Source of the DNA: Allomuricauda sp.
GTDB taxonomy: Bacteria; Bacteroidota; Bacteroidia; Flavobacteriales; Flavobacteriaceae
Assembly (NCBI RefSeq): GCF_013911645.1
Contig: NZ_JACESV010000002.1
Coordinates: 1,116,001 to 1,180,000 of the forward strand
Reading direction: 5' to 3'
Length of the DNA stretch: 64,000 nt
In this document: positions 1 through 7,483 of the stretch, one piece after another
Layout: each line of letters opens with the position of its first letter
Position numbering within the stretch: position 1 is the first letter of the stretch
Translations under genes and position numbers: made by a program
Notes under the pieces: model-generated
What the model saw: only the letters and a program-made list of their open reading frames with translations
Told to the model about the DNA's origin: nothing
Database searches by the model: none

Positions 1-205
1 TTATATCGACTTCCTGATTGATGAACACGGTTTTATCTCCGTGTTGGGCGTCGAAGAAAAGACCTCCGTGTTGAATGAGATATCCGATTTCAATTCCAAA
101 ATTTCCGAACGTTTGAACGATTTGACAACAGTAGCACCCGCATTAAAAAGAGGAAACCCGGTAAGCTTGCGTTTTAGGCTTCCGTTGGTATTAAACACCT
201 ACTAA
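1..205 (+). CDS. C-terminal fragment, TonB-C-like protein
   Basis: The window opens inside a reading frame (codons in phase from base 2) that ends at TAA 203-205, so only about 67 C-terminal residues are visible. The last part, with the pattern APALKRGNPVSLRFRLPL, resembles the end of TonB C-terminal domains, where a glycine-x-pro-val segment precedes two beta strands ending in a proline and hydrophobic residues. It stops one base before the ruvC start, so the two genes are probably co-transcribed. The family call rests on this short match only; the start and any signal peptide or membrane anchor lie outside the window. Confidence 0.5.
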   Translation, partial: YIDFLIDEHGFISVLGVEEKTSVLNEISDFNSKISERLNDLTTVAPALKRGNPVSLRFRLPLVLNTY

Positions 206-206
206 T

Positions 207-758
207 TTGGCAGCAGAAAAAATTATATTGGGAATAGACCCTGGAACCACGATCATGGGTTTCGGCATCATCAAGGTTATCAACAAACAGATGCACTTTG
301 TGCAAATGAACGAGCTGATGCTGCGAAAATATGATGACCCCTACACCAAGCTCAAACTTATTTTTGAGCGTACCTTGGAGCTCATCGACACCTATCACCC
401 CGATGAAATTGCCATTGAAGCTCCTTTTTATGGCAAAAATGTGCAGTCGATGCTCAAATTGGGTCGCGCCCAAGGGGTAGCGATGGCTGCTGGGTTATCC
501 AGAGAAGTTCCGATCACCGAGTATATGCCCAAAAAGATAAAAATGGCCATCACGGGCAACGGAAATGCCAGCAAGGAACAAGTGGCCCGAATGCTTCAAA
601 GTGTTTTAAAGCTGAAGTCCTTGCCCAAAAATTTGGACAGTACCGATGGTTTGGCCGCCGCCGTTTGCCATTTTTACAACGAGGGCAGGATGGAAGTAGG
701 AAAAAGTTATACGGGTTGGGAGGCTTTCATCAAACAAAACCCGGATAAGATCAAATAA
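207..758 (+). CDS. ruvC: Holliday junction resolvase RuvC
   Basis: RuvC cleaves four-way DNA junctions during recombinational repair together with RuvAB. The 183-residue protein has the normal family length. The acidic catalytic residues are visible: D11 in GIDPGTT, E71 in EIAIEAPFYG, and D144/D147 in NLDSTDGLAAAVCH. The start is TTG at 207, giving MAAEKIILGIDPG; no ATG lies close enough to retain the first catalytic aspartate. The gene follows the preceding gene by one base and hemW begins 8 bases after its stop, so ruvC is probably internal to an operon. No ruvA or ruvB is present in the window. Confidence 0.95.
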   Translation: MAAEKIILGIDPGTTIMGFGIIKVINKQMHFVQMNELMLRKYDDPYTKLKLIFERTLELIDTYHPDEIAIEAPFYGKNVQSMLKLGRAQGVAMAAGLSREVPITEYMPKKIKMAITGNGNASKEQVARMLQSVLKLKSLPKNLDSTDGLAAAVCHFYNEGRMEVGKSYTGWEAFIKQNPDKIK

Positions 759-765
759 CAATTGA

Positions 766-1935
766 GTGAGCGGAATTTATATTCACATTCCATTTTGCAA
801 GCAAGCTTGCCATTATTGTGATTTCCATTTTTCCACCCAACTGGAAAAAAAGGAGGTCATGGTTAATGCCATTGCCAAAGAACTTGTTTTGCGAAAATCG
901 GAGGCGGATGATGCCGTCGAAACTATCTATTTTGGAGGAGGCACCCCATCAGTTTTATCCAATGATGAAATTGAACGTTTGATTCAAACGGTTTATGACA
1001 ATTACAAAGTAATTGACCATCCAGAAATCACCTTGGAAGCCAATCCAGATGACTTGGTGTCATCTCGAGCGCCTGCCTGCCGAACGGGTAGGGGGTCGAG
1101 AGATCTCTTTTCGGAATACAAAAATGCGGGAATCAACCGCCTTAGTATCGGCATTCAATCTTTTTTTGATGAAGATCTAAAGCTGATGAACCGTGCCCAT
1201 GATGCCACTGAAGCCGAGAAGTGCATCAAAGAAGCCACAGAACATTTCGAAAACATCACCATTGATTTGATCTACGGAATCCCAGGAATGGACAATGAGC
1301 GCTGGAAAGCTAACATCCAAAAAGCATTGGATTTTGGCCTGCCCCATATTTCAAGCTATGCTTTGACCGTGGAGCCCCGAACCGCCCTTAAAAAATTTAT
1401 AGAGAAAGGGGTTGTCCCCGATGTGGATGATGAGCAAGCCCAAGAGCAGTTCCATATTTTGGTGGATATGTTGGAAGAGCAGGGCTTCATAAATTATGAA
1501 ATTTCCAACTTTGGGAAACCTGGATTTTTCTCCAAGAACAATACAGCGTACTGGCTGGGCAAAAAATATTTGGGTGTAGGGCCGTCGGCACACTCCTTTG
1601 ATGGTAAACACAGAAGCTGGAATATTCGAAACAACCCAACCTATATTAAAAAAATAACCAAAGGTGAATTGCCTTCGGAAATCGAAACCCTTTCCAAAAC
1701 GGACAGGTACAACGAATATGTGATGACGGGCCTACGCACTATATGGTGTGTGGATTTGGATAGGATTGCATCGGAATTTGGATCAAACTATGTAGAATAC
1801 CTGAGCCAACAAGCGACAAAATTTCTGGAGCAGGGTTTACTTGTTTTGGAAGATGGAAAATTGCTCACAACCAAAAAAGGCAAGTTTTTGGCCGATGGAA
1901 TTGCTTCCGACCTTTTTATGATTAATTTAAAGTAG
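766..1935 (+). CDS. hemW: Radical SAM protein HemW (haem chaperone), with in-frame insertion
   Basis: HemW is a radical-SAM protein related to HemN; members act as haem-trafficking chaperones and have often been misannotated as coproporphyrinogen oxidase. The CxxxCxxC iron-sulfur motif is C11, C15, C18 (CKQACHYC), followed by GGGTPS near residue 57 and the C-terminal HemN-like domain. The start is GTG at 766, giving MSGIYIHIPF. About 16 residues after NPDDL (near residues 98-113, VSSRAPACRTGRGSRD) are not expected in the family: they are the translation of a GC-rich repeat element that has inserted without breaking the frame (see the repeat at 1058-1107). True HemN is encoded separately at 28.4 kb. 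Confidence 0.92.
   Translation: MSGIYIHIPFCKQACHYCDFHFSTQLEKKEVMVNAIAKELVLRKSEADDAVETIYFGGGTPSVLSNDEIERLIQTVYDNYKVIDHPEITLEANPDDLVSSRAPACRTGRGSRDLFSEYKNAGINRLSIGIQSFFDEDLKLMNRAHDATEAEKCIKEATEHFENITIDLIYGIPGMDNERWKANIQKALDFGLPHISSYALTVEPRTALKKFIEKGVVPDVDDEQAQEQFHILVDMLEEQGFINYEISNFGKPGFFSKNNTAYWLGKKYLGVGPSAHSFDGKHRSWNIRNNPTYIKKITKGELPSEIETLSKTDRYNEYVMTGLRTIWCVDLDRIASEFGSNYVEYLSQQATKFLEQGLLVLEDGKLLTTKKGKFLADGIASDLFMINLK
1058..1107. repeat. Short interspersed repeat inserted in-frame in hemW
   Basis: A 50-base GC-rich stretch with imperfect inverted ends (ATCTCGA near the left end, TCGAGAGAT near the right). It resembles a small repeat family often seen between genes in Flavobacteriaceae, of the type TGTCATnTCGAGCGC...GTCGAGAnATCTC; that recognition is from memory. 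Removing about 48 bases would restore the usual HemW spacing between NPDDL and the EYKNAGINRLSIGIQSF block. Confidence 0.65.
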
Positions 1936-1940
1936 TAAAT

Positions 1941-2005
1941 TGTCATTCCTGCTAAAGCAGGAATCCATGAAGTAGAATTGATTCCCAATCAAGTTGGGAA
2001 AGACA
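1941..2005. repeat. Intergenic repeat with two hairpins and inverted ends
   Basis: A roughly 65-base element fills the hemW-cyclase gap. It begins TGTCATTCC and ends GGAAAGACA, an inverted pair with one mismatch. Inside are two perfect hairpins: TTCCTGC-TAAA-GCAGGAA (1946-1963) and TTCCCAA-TCAAG-TTGGGAA (1982-2000). It matches the general form of the GTCATTCC intergenic repeats found in many bacterial genomes. It may shorten or end hemW transcripts, but there is no U-run behind the hairpins, so it is not a classical terminator. Confidence 0.7.
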
Positions 2006-2019
2006 AAAAGTAACAAAAT

Positions 2020-2772
2020 TTGATAGCCTCAATAAAACACAACTCCAAAAACTACAAAATAGACCTGACCAAACCGCTGGATATTTCCATACCACTCATA
2101 GGTGGCGACAACAATGTGAATGCGTGGTACTTAGACCCGCCAAAAATTGCCCCGCACAAGCAAGATGGGTTTGTGGGTAAAGTGACCGAAGGCGCATCCA
2201 CCAATTTCAATGATATTTGGTTCAATCCGCATTCGCATGTAACACATACCGAATGTTTGGGGCATATTTCAGAAGAGTTCAACTCCATCAACAAAAAGCT
2301 AAAAAAGTTTTTCTTTTTGGCCGAGCTGATCACCGTGGCACCAGAACAATTGGGAGAGGATTTTATCATCTCAGAAAAGCAAATAAAATACGCTTTGGGC
2401 AACAAAAAAAGACAGGCCGTGGTTATTAGGACCATCCCAAACTTGGGGTACAAGCGTTCCAAAAAATATTCGGATACCAATCCCACCTATTTAACCGAGG
2501 AAGCCGCCAAGTATTTGGTGAAAAAAGGGGTGGAGCATTTGCTTATAGACCTTCCATCGGTGGACAAGGAAAGGGACGGGGGCGAGCTTTTGGCGCATAA
2601 GGCCTTTTGGAACATGAGAGGAAAACCAAGAACCAAAGCAACCATTACCGAGTTTATCTATGTGCCCAACCCTGTGGAGGACGGTACCTATTTTTTAAAC
2701 CTGCAAGTGGCTCCTTTTGAGAACGATGCCAGCCCCAGCAGGCCGGTCTTGTATAAAATTCTTGAAAAATGA
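2020..2772 (+). CDS. Cyclase family (kynurenine formamidase-like) metal hydrolase
   Basis: This 250-residue protein belongs to the cyclase/kynurenine-formamidase fold (PF04199), metal-dependent amide or ester hydrolases. The metal site is a variant of HxGTHxDxPxH: H71, H73, T75, H76, E78 and H82 in NPHSHVTHTECLGH. A second family block, LLIDLPSVDKERDGG, lies near residue 180 and normally carries the DxxS residues. TTG at 2020 gives the best N-terminus (MIASIKHNSKNYKIDL). The substrate cannot be read from the sequence; no tryptophan-catabolism genes are adjacent, so a kynurenine role is not supported. Its stop overlaps the next start (ATGA), the first link in a six-gene run to 6280. Confidence 0.82.
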   Translation: MIASIKHNSKNYKIDLTKPLDISIPLIGGDNNVNAWYLDPPKIAPHKQDGFVGKVTEGASTNFNDIWFNPHSHVTHTECLGHISEEFNSINKKLKKFFFLAELITVAPEQLGEDFIISEKQIKYALGNKKRQAVVIRTIPNLGYKRSKKYSDTNPTYLTEEAAKYLVKKGVEHLLIDLPSVDKERDGGELLAHKAFWNMRGKPRTKATITEFIYVPNPVEDGTYFLNLQVAPFENDASPSRPVLYKILEK

Positions 2773-3128
2773 AGACGATATTAAAGCTTGAAGAGCTGAT
2801 GATGTTCGTATTGGGCATCTATCTTTTCAGTTTGTTGGATTATGCGTGGTGGTGGTTTTTGGTACTGATCTTAGCACCGGATATTGGCATGTTCGGATAT
2901 CTTTTCGGAAACAAAGCGGGAGCTTTTTTTTATAATTTGTTCCATCATAAAGGAGTTGCCCTGCTAATATATCTTGTCGGTGTCTACTTTTCAATACCTT
3001 TATGTCAGCTGATCGGTGTAATTTTGTTCTCGCATTCGGCTTTCGATCGAATGTTGGGCTATGGCTTAAAATATGACAAAGGATTCAAGTTTACCCATTT
3101 GGGTGAAATAGGTAATACTAATGGGTGA
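2769..3128 (+). CDS. DUF4260 family membrane protein
   Basis: A 119-residue protein with about four hydrophobic segments and the motifs characteristic of DUF4260: LILAPDIGMFGYLFGNKAGAF followed by NLFHHKG near residue 60, and a C-terminal block GLKYDKGFKFTHLGEIG. No enzymatic function is established for the family. The HH pair and the conserved aspartate in a membrane setting could suggest metal binding, but that is speculation. It overlaps the upstream gene by 4 bases and the downstream gene by 8, so translation of all three is probably coupled. Confidence 0.82.
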   Translation: MKTILKLEELMMFVLGIYLFSLLDYAWWWFLVLILAPDIGMFGYLFGNKAGAFFYNLFHHKGVALLIYLVGVYFSIPLCQLIGVILFSHSAFDRMLGYGLKYDKGFKFTHLGEIGNTNG

Positions 3129-3744
3129 AATTTTCGACACTTTTCTGGGGCTTGTACTAGGAGCAATACTCATGTATTGGTTGTACTCTGTGTTCCGAAA
3201 AAAAAGGAACAAGGAAATAACGGAACAACAATCCACCGTAATCTTGAACAAGATACGCAGCGTGTGCAAACTGGTTTCTGTTGAAGGTGATTTCGCCGAA
3301 ATCTATCACTACGAGAATACCAAGGACAGTTTTATGAGCTTGTTCCGAAGCAAGAAAAAAGCATTGATCATCATCAAGGCCAAGGCCCATATCGGGTATG
3401 ATCTGAACAAACTTGATATGAAAGCGGACAATGATAAAAAGAAAATCATCTTGAGCCATTTTCCAGAGCCAGAAGTACTGTCCATTGAGCCCGACTTGCA
3501 ATTTTATGACATTAAAAATGGTATTTTTAACAGCTTTTCGCCTACGGATCTAACGAACCTCAATCAGGAGGCCAAAGAGCACATCAAACAGAAAATACCA
3601 GAAAGCGGACTTATGGAAACCGCAAAAAATGAAGCTTTACAGGCCGTTTTGGTCGTGGAGAAAATCGTAGAGACCATTGGGTGGACGCTGGATTATTCCG
3701 CCTTGGAAATATCAAACAGAGAAAAACAATCTATAAAAGAGTGA
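3121..3744 (+). CDS. DUF4230 domain protein, membrane anchored
   Basis: A 207-residue protein with one N-terminal membrane segment (about residues 7-24) followed by a basic stretch (FRKKRNKE) and a soluble DUF4230 domain. Typical DUF4230 features are the early KLVSVEGDFAEIYHYE strand, the KKALIIIKAKAHIGYDLNKL segment and the late ALQAVLVVEKIVETIGW helix. Orientation suggests the domain faces the cytoplasm if the basic stretch stays inside, or the periplasm if the N-terminus acts as a signal anchor. The function of the family is unknown. The start overlaps the DUF4260 gene by 8 bases and the next gene begins 2 bases after its stop. Confidence 0.82.
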   Translation: MGEIFDTFLGLVLGAILMYWLYSVFRKKRNKEITEQQSTVILNKIRSVCKLVSVEGDFAEIYHYENTKDSFMSLFRSKKKALIIIKAKAHIGYDLNKLDMKADNDKKKIILSHFPEPEVLSIEPDLQFYDIKNGIFNSFSPTDLTNLNQEAKEHIKQKIPESGLMETAKNEALQAVLVVEKIVETIGWTLDYSALEISNREKQSIKE

Positions 3745-3746
3745 AT

Positions 3747-4148
3747 ATGAAAACCAAAATTTTGACCCTACTTCTGGTAGGAACAATATCAGTTATGAGC
3801 AACGCACAAGAATCCAACAAAACTACTTTTGACCACACGTTTGCACATGTGGTTTATTTCTGGTTTAAAAACCCAGATAACCAAGCCGACCGAGCTACTT
3901 TTGAAGCGTCTTTAACCAAATTTTTGAACAATTCCAAGTACGCCAAAACCAAATTTATAGGCAAACCGCCAAAGGCGATTCGCGATGTAGTGGATGATTC
4001 ATTTACCTATTCTTTGATTTTATCTTTTGAATCCGCCGAAGATCAGGCTGCCTATCAAGAAGAGCCTCCACACTTGGTTTTTATTGAGGAGTGCGAGGAC
4101 CTCTGGGAAAAAGTGATCGTTTACGACTCGCAGGGAATCGAACAATGA
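3747..4148 (+). CDS. Exported Dabb (stress-responsive alpha/beta barrel) protein
   Basis: The 133-residue product starts at ATG 3747 with a signal peptide (MKTKILTLLLVGTISVMSNA, then Q). The rest is a Dabb domain (PF07876): HTFAHVVYFWFKNP at the start, an internal DDSFTYSLILSFES strand and a late helix (AYQEEPPHLVFIEE). Dabb proteins are small dimeric barrels usually found in the cytoplasm, so export is noteworthy. An upstream in-frame start at 3681 exists but would lie inside the DUF4230 gene and destroy the signal peptide. The stop overlaps the next start by 4 bases (ATGA). Confidence 0.83.
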   Translation: MKTKILTLLLVGTISVMSNAQESNKTTFDHTFAHVVYFWFKNPDNQADRATFEASLTKFLNNSKYAKTKFIGKPPKAIRDVVDDSFTYSLILSFESAEDQAAYQEEPPHLVFIEECEDLWEKVIVYDSQGIEQ

Positions 4149-4504
4149 ATGTAGAGGAACTTAGGGAGCTTTGCATATCCAAAAAAGGTGTAACTGAAGA
4201 ATTTCCGTTTGATGAAAGCACTTTGGTGTTCAAGGTAATGGGCAAAATGTTTGCCTTGGTTCCCTTGGAGCGTCTTCCTGCGCAGTGCAACCTAAAATGC
4301 GACCCGGAAAGGGCAGAAGAACTCCGTGAAGAATATGATGGTGCCATCATTCCGGGCTATCACATGAGCAAAACCCATTGGAACACATTGTTTTTGGAAC
4401 AACTTCCACCACAATTGATTAAAGACTTGGCGGACCATTCCTACGAACTGGTCGTATCCAGTCTCACCAAAAAGCTACAGCAAGAGCTTAAAAATTTAGG
4501 TTGA
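4145..4504 (+). CDS. MmcQ/YjbR family protein
   Basis: A 119-residue protein of the MmcQ/YjbR family (CyaY-like fold, double-wing DNA-binding-like). Typical features are the opening helix MNVEELRELCISKKG, the block EEFPFDESTLVFKVMGKMFAL, and the late HWNTLFLEQLPPQLIKDLADHSYELVVSSL helix pair. Biochemical function is not settled for the family. The start at 4145 uses the ATGA overlap with the Dabb gene; the stop lies 6 bases before the MutS-like gene, which places a presumed DNA-associated protein beside a DNA-mismatch-type ATPase. Confidence 0.85.
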   Translation: MNVEELRELCISKKGVTEEFPFDESTLVFKVMGKMFALVPLERLPAQCNLKCDPERAEELREEYDGAIIPGYHMSKTHWNTLFLEQLPPQLIKDLADHSYELVVSSLTKKLQQELKNLG

Positions 4505-4510
4505 CATTAG

Positions 4511-6280
4511 ATGACGGACTTAAAACGTTTTTACACATCCCAACGAGAAAAGCATCAGCAAGAACTTCAGCAAGTAAAAAAACGATTGGGCCTTTTGGCC
4601 ACTTTGCGTTTGTCCGTTTTTGTGGGTTTGGCCCTTGGAGTTTATTTTCTTTGGGGAACCACCTTGTTATTTGCGTTATTGCCCCTTGGTGTTGTACTGT
4701 TTTTGTATCTCGTTACCTGTTTTAGCAATGTAAAACGCAACAAGGAGTATCTGGAAAGGCTCATCACCATCAATACCACGGAATTGGACATCTTGGCCCG
4801 TCGTTTCCACCATTTGCCAGATGGGAAGGAGTTTTTAAGACCCGACCATCCGTATGCACAGGATTTGGATATATTTGGAAGGGGTTCTTTTTATCAATAC
4901 GCCAATAGAACCAAATTGCAACAAGGGCGGGAAATGTTTTCGGACCTTTTGCTGGATGGATATCCAAAGGATATAGCCAAAAAACAAGAGGCGATTCTAG
5001 AGTTGGCCAAGCTGCCCGAGTGGCGACAACATTTTTCGGCACTGGCCGGGGAAACCCAACCCAAAATATCGTCGGATTTGGTCTCCGATTGGATGAAAAA
5101 CCACCAATCTTTTATACCTAAATGGGCGGGAACCGTTCCTCCTATTTTTAGTGTGTTATCAATTGCAATGATTGGCTTGGCTTTTATGGGCATGGTACCA
5201 GAAAGTCTGATCTTGTTTTGGTATTTTTCGGGCTTGGCAATCGTGGGTCGATATGCTAAGAATATTATCGGGTTTACTGCCAAAGTATCCGAGGCGCAAG
5301 AGACCATTCAACAGCATCAACGATTGATTTCTGAATTGGAGGAACACACTTTTAGTTCGGAATTGCTGCAAGAGATTCAGCAGAAATTGGAGGTCAATGC
5401 AGAAAAGACCTCTAAAATATTAAAACGCTTCTCCCAAAGTACCACGATGTTGGAACAGCAGTTCAACTTGATCGTATCATTTTTTGGTCAGGGTCTTGGT
5501 TTGTACAGTCTGTTTTATGCTTTTAAAGTCGACTCTTGGATCAAAAAATATGGTGCCGATGTGGCAGGGTGGTTTGCTGCCATTGCCCAATTTGATGCCT
5601 ACATCACCTTGGGAACTTATGCCTTTAATCATCCCGATCATACCTATCCAAGTTTAGTGCAGGGGGATATCGTGTTAAGTGCGAAAGAAGTGGGGCACCC
5701 CTTGGTAGACCCCGAAAAGAACGTTTTGAACGATTTTGAAATTGGAAAAGGCCGTTTCTGTATTGTTACAGGGGCCAATATGGCTGGGAAAAGCACTTTT
5801 TTACGAGCCGTTGCTTTGCAAATAGTGATGGCCAACATGGGATTGCCCGTTAAAGGAAAAGAAGTGAAATATGCTCCTGTTCGCTTGTTGACCAGTATGC
5901 GTTCTTCGGATTCCCTGGCGGATGAGACCTCTTATTTTTATGCTGAGCTCAAACGCTTAAAGTACATTGTGGAAGAGCTTAAAAAAGGCGACTGCTTTGT
6001 GATTTTGGATGAAATCCTGAAGGGTACCAACAGCGTGGATAAGGCCGAAGGCTCCAAAAAATTTGTGGAACGTTTGGTACGGAATGGGTCCACGGGCATG
6101 GTGGCCACCCACGATTTAAGCCTTTGTACCCTCGCAGACCAACTTCCAGAGGTGGAAAACCGCTATTTTGATGCCCAAATCGTAAACGGGGAGCTGTTCT
6201 TCGATTACAAGTTCAAAGAAGGGGTTTGCCAAAATATGAATGCCTCTTTCTTACTAAAAAATATGGGTATTGTAGATTAA
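4511..6280 (+). CDS. MutS-related ATPase with membrane segments
   Basis: The 589-residue protein has a C-terminal MutS-type ATPase: Walker A GANMAGKST at residues 421-429, Walker B FVILDEILKGTNS, and the MATHDLSLC switch segment. The N-terminal mismatch-recognition domains of MutS are absent. Instead there are paired hydrophobic segments near residues 30-75 and 205-250, so the protein is probably membrane bound. Bacteroidota often carry this MutS-like group; its biological role is not known, and it should not be assumed to do mismatch repair. It closes the plus-strand run, and its stop overlaps the stop of the convergent DUF4407 gene by two to three bases. Confidence 0.88.
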   Translation: MTDLKRFYTSQREKHQQELQQVKKRLGLLATLRLSVFVGLALGVYFLWGTTLLFALLPLGVVLFLYLVTCFSNVKRNKEYLERLITINTTELDILARRFHHLPDGKEFLRPDHPYAQDLDIFGRGSFYQYANRTKLQQGREMFSDLLLDGYPKDIAKKQEAILELAKLPEWRQHFSALAGETQPKISSDLVSDWMKNHQSFIPKWAGTVPPIFSVLSIAMIGLAFMGMVPESLILFWYFSGLAIVGRYAKNIIGFTAKVSEAQETIQQHQRLISELEEHTFSSELLQEIQQKLEVNAEKTSKILKRFSQSTTMLEQQFNLIVSFFGQGLGLYSLFYAFKVDSWIKKYGADVAGWFAAIAQFDAYITLGTYAFNHPDHTYPSLVQGDIVLSAKEVGHPLVDPEKNVLNDFEIGKGRFCIVTGANMAGKSTFLRAVALQIVMANMGLPVKGKEVKYAPVRLLTSMRSSDSLADETSYFYAELKRLKYIVEELKKGDCFVILDEILKGTNSVDKAEGSKKFVERLVRNGSTGMVATHDLSLCTLADQLPEVENRYFDAQIVNGELFFDYKFKEGVCQNMNASFLLKNMGIVD

Positions 6281-7377
6281 AGTCCTTTTACCTGTACATT
6301 ATGAAAACTATCGGCTTGCAAGCGAAGCAATTCCTCTGCTTTTTCTTTTTTGTAGCGGTAAAGTTCTTCTTCGTTTTTGATATCGGCATAGATTTGCTGA
6401 TTGATCTCGCCATCAGTGGACAACAATAATTTACGCTGTTCCACTTTTTGGGTTACCCAGGTAGCTACGACACTTTCTTGTTCTTCAAACTTGTAATCAT
6501 ACTCGCCTTTGGGAGCTAATAATTTGGCAATAATGGGAGCCGTTTCAATGGCCAAGAACAATAAAAAGATAAAAAAGGATGGAAACCACGGTAATTTGCC
6601 CAGGGCATTGATGCGGGCCATCAATCCATCAAACCCATCAATAATGGGTTGGGAATTGGCAACTGCGGTATCGTAATCGGTTTGGATGGCGGCAATCTGT
6701 GCTTCGATGTTTTCAATTTTATCGCCGTTCGTTTCTTTCAAGGCATTGAGTTCAGCTAATGCTGCGTCGTGTTTTTCGCGTTTTTCCTTGTATACTGGGC
6801 CTTTACCCAACAATCCTGTGCCAGCAGTGCCTTCGGCCTCGGAAATATAGGTATCGTAAAGGGCGTTGGTCTCTGCCTCTTTGGTCGCAACCTCATTCTT
6901 CAGGTTGGCAATGTCTTGGTTAAGGCTTTCAACTTTCGGGGTGTACTGGAGCGCCAATTGTTCCTTGTTGTCCAAGGTCATGGCATTTTTCTCCTCCAAG
7001 AGCACTTGGTTGATTTCTTTCTCAAAAATCTTCATCTCCAACGGTTTGGAAATCACTACGGCGATGATCAGAGCCAAGACGATTCGAGGAGCTGCTTGAA
7101 GCAGTTCCCCTTTAAAATTGTCACGTTTTTTAATGGTGGAAACAATGTATCGGTCCAAGTTGAAAATGAGCAAGCCCCATATCAATCCGAAGAAAATGGA
7201 AGTGTAAATATTGTCAAAAACCGTGTAAAGGGCATAGCCCGATGCAATAAAAGCCATGACGGCTGTAAAGAATACCGTGGCACCGATGCCTGCGTATTTG
7301 TTGCGTTCCCCGTTGGAACAAGTCTCTAGGATTTGGGTGTCCGCACCCGAGCAGAAAATGAAAAAGCGTTGTAACAT
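6277..7377 (-). CDS. DUF4407 domain membrane protein
   Basis: The 366-residue protein fits DUF4407. It has an N-terminal block (RFFIFCSGADTQILE), two hydrophobic pairs near residues 30-70 and 95-115, a long alpha-helical/coiled-coil region (about residues 120-240) and a fourth hydrophobic segment near 265-285 (FPSFFIFLLFLAIETAPIIAK). The order resembles a membrane-anchored scaffold, but no function is established. It is the last gene of the minus-strand set; the M56 peptidase gene upstream is separated from it by a terminator, so it probably has its own promoter between 7378 and 7434. Confidence 0.85.
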   Translation of the reverse strand: MLQRFFIFCSGADTQILETCSNGERNKYAGIGATVFFTAVMAFIASGYALYTVFDNIYTSIFFGLIWGLLIFNLDRYIVSTIKKRDNFKGELLQAAPRIVLALIIAVVISKPLEMKIFEKEINQVLLEEKNAMTLDNKEQLALQYTPKVESLNQDIANLKNEVATKEAETNALYDTYISEAEGTAGTGLLGKGPVYKEKREKHDAALAELNALKETNGDKIENIEAQIAAIQTDYDTAVANSQPIIDGFDGLMARINALGKLPWFPSFFIFLLFLAIETAPIIAKLLAPKGEYDYKFEEQESVVATWVTQKVEQRKLLLSTDGEINQQIYADIKNEEELYRYKKEKAEELLRLQADSFHNVQVKGL

Positions 7378-7432
7378 AAAGTGTTCTCTTTGATTGATAG
7401 GATATTAGAACGTGATTTTGGTTGATTTGTTA

Positions 7433-7460
7433 CATAAAAAGCCCCATAATCGGGGCTTTT
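7433..7460 (-). terminator. Terminator after the M56 peptidase gene
   Basis: On the minus strand the sequence reads AAAAGCCCCG-ATTA-TGGGGC followed by TTTTT, a G+C-rich stem with a small loop and a U-run, starting about 24 bases beyond the M56 stop. It would separate the blaI-M56 operon from the DUF4407 gene. The plus-strand reading has only a four-T tail and no gene to terminate. Confidence 0.85.
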
Positions 7461-7483
7461 AACAATTTTTAAGTCACGGAAAC

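Noticed and set aside
1058..1107. Possible frameshift or sequencing error in hemW
   Set aside because: The frame continues intact on both sides and the extra bases form a recognisable repeat-like element, so an insertion explains it better.
6769..7329. A 186-residue open frame antisense to the DUF4407 gene
   Set aside because: It is phenylalanine- and cysteine-rich with no domain and lies opposite a well-supported gene.
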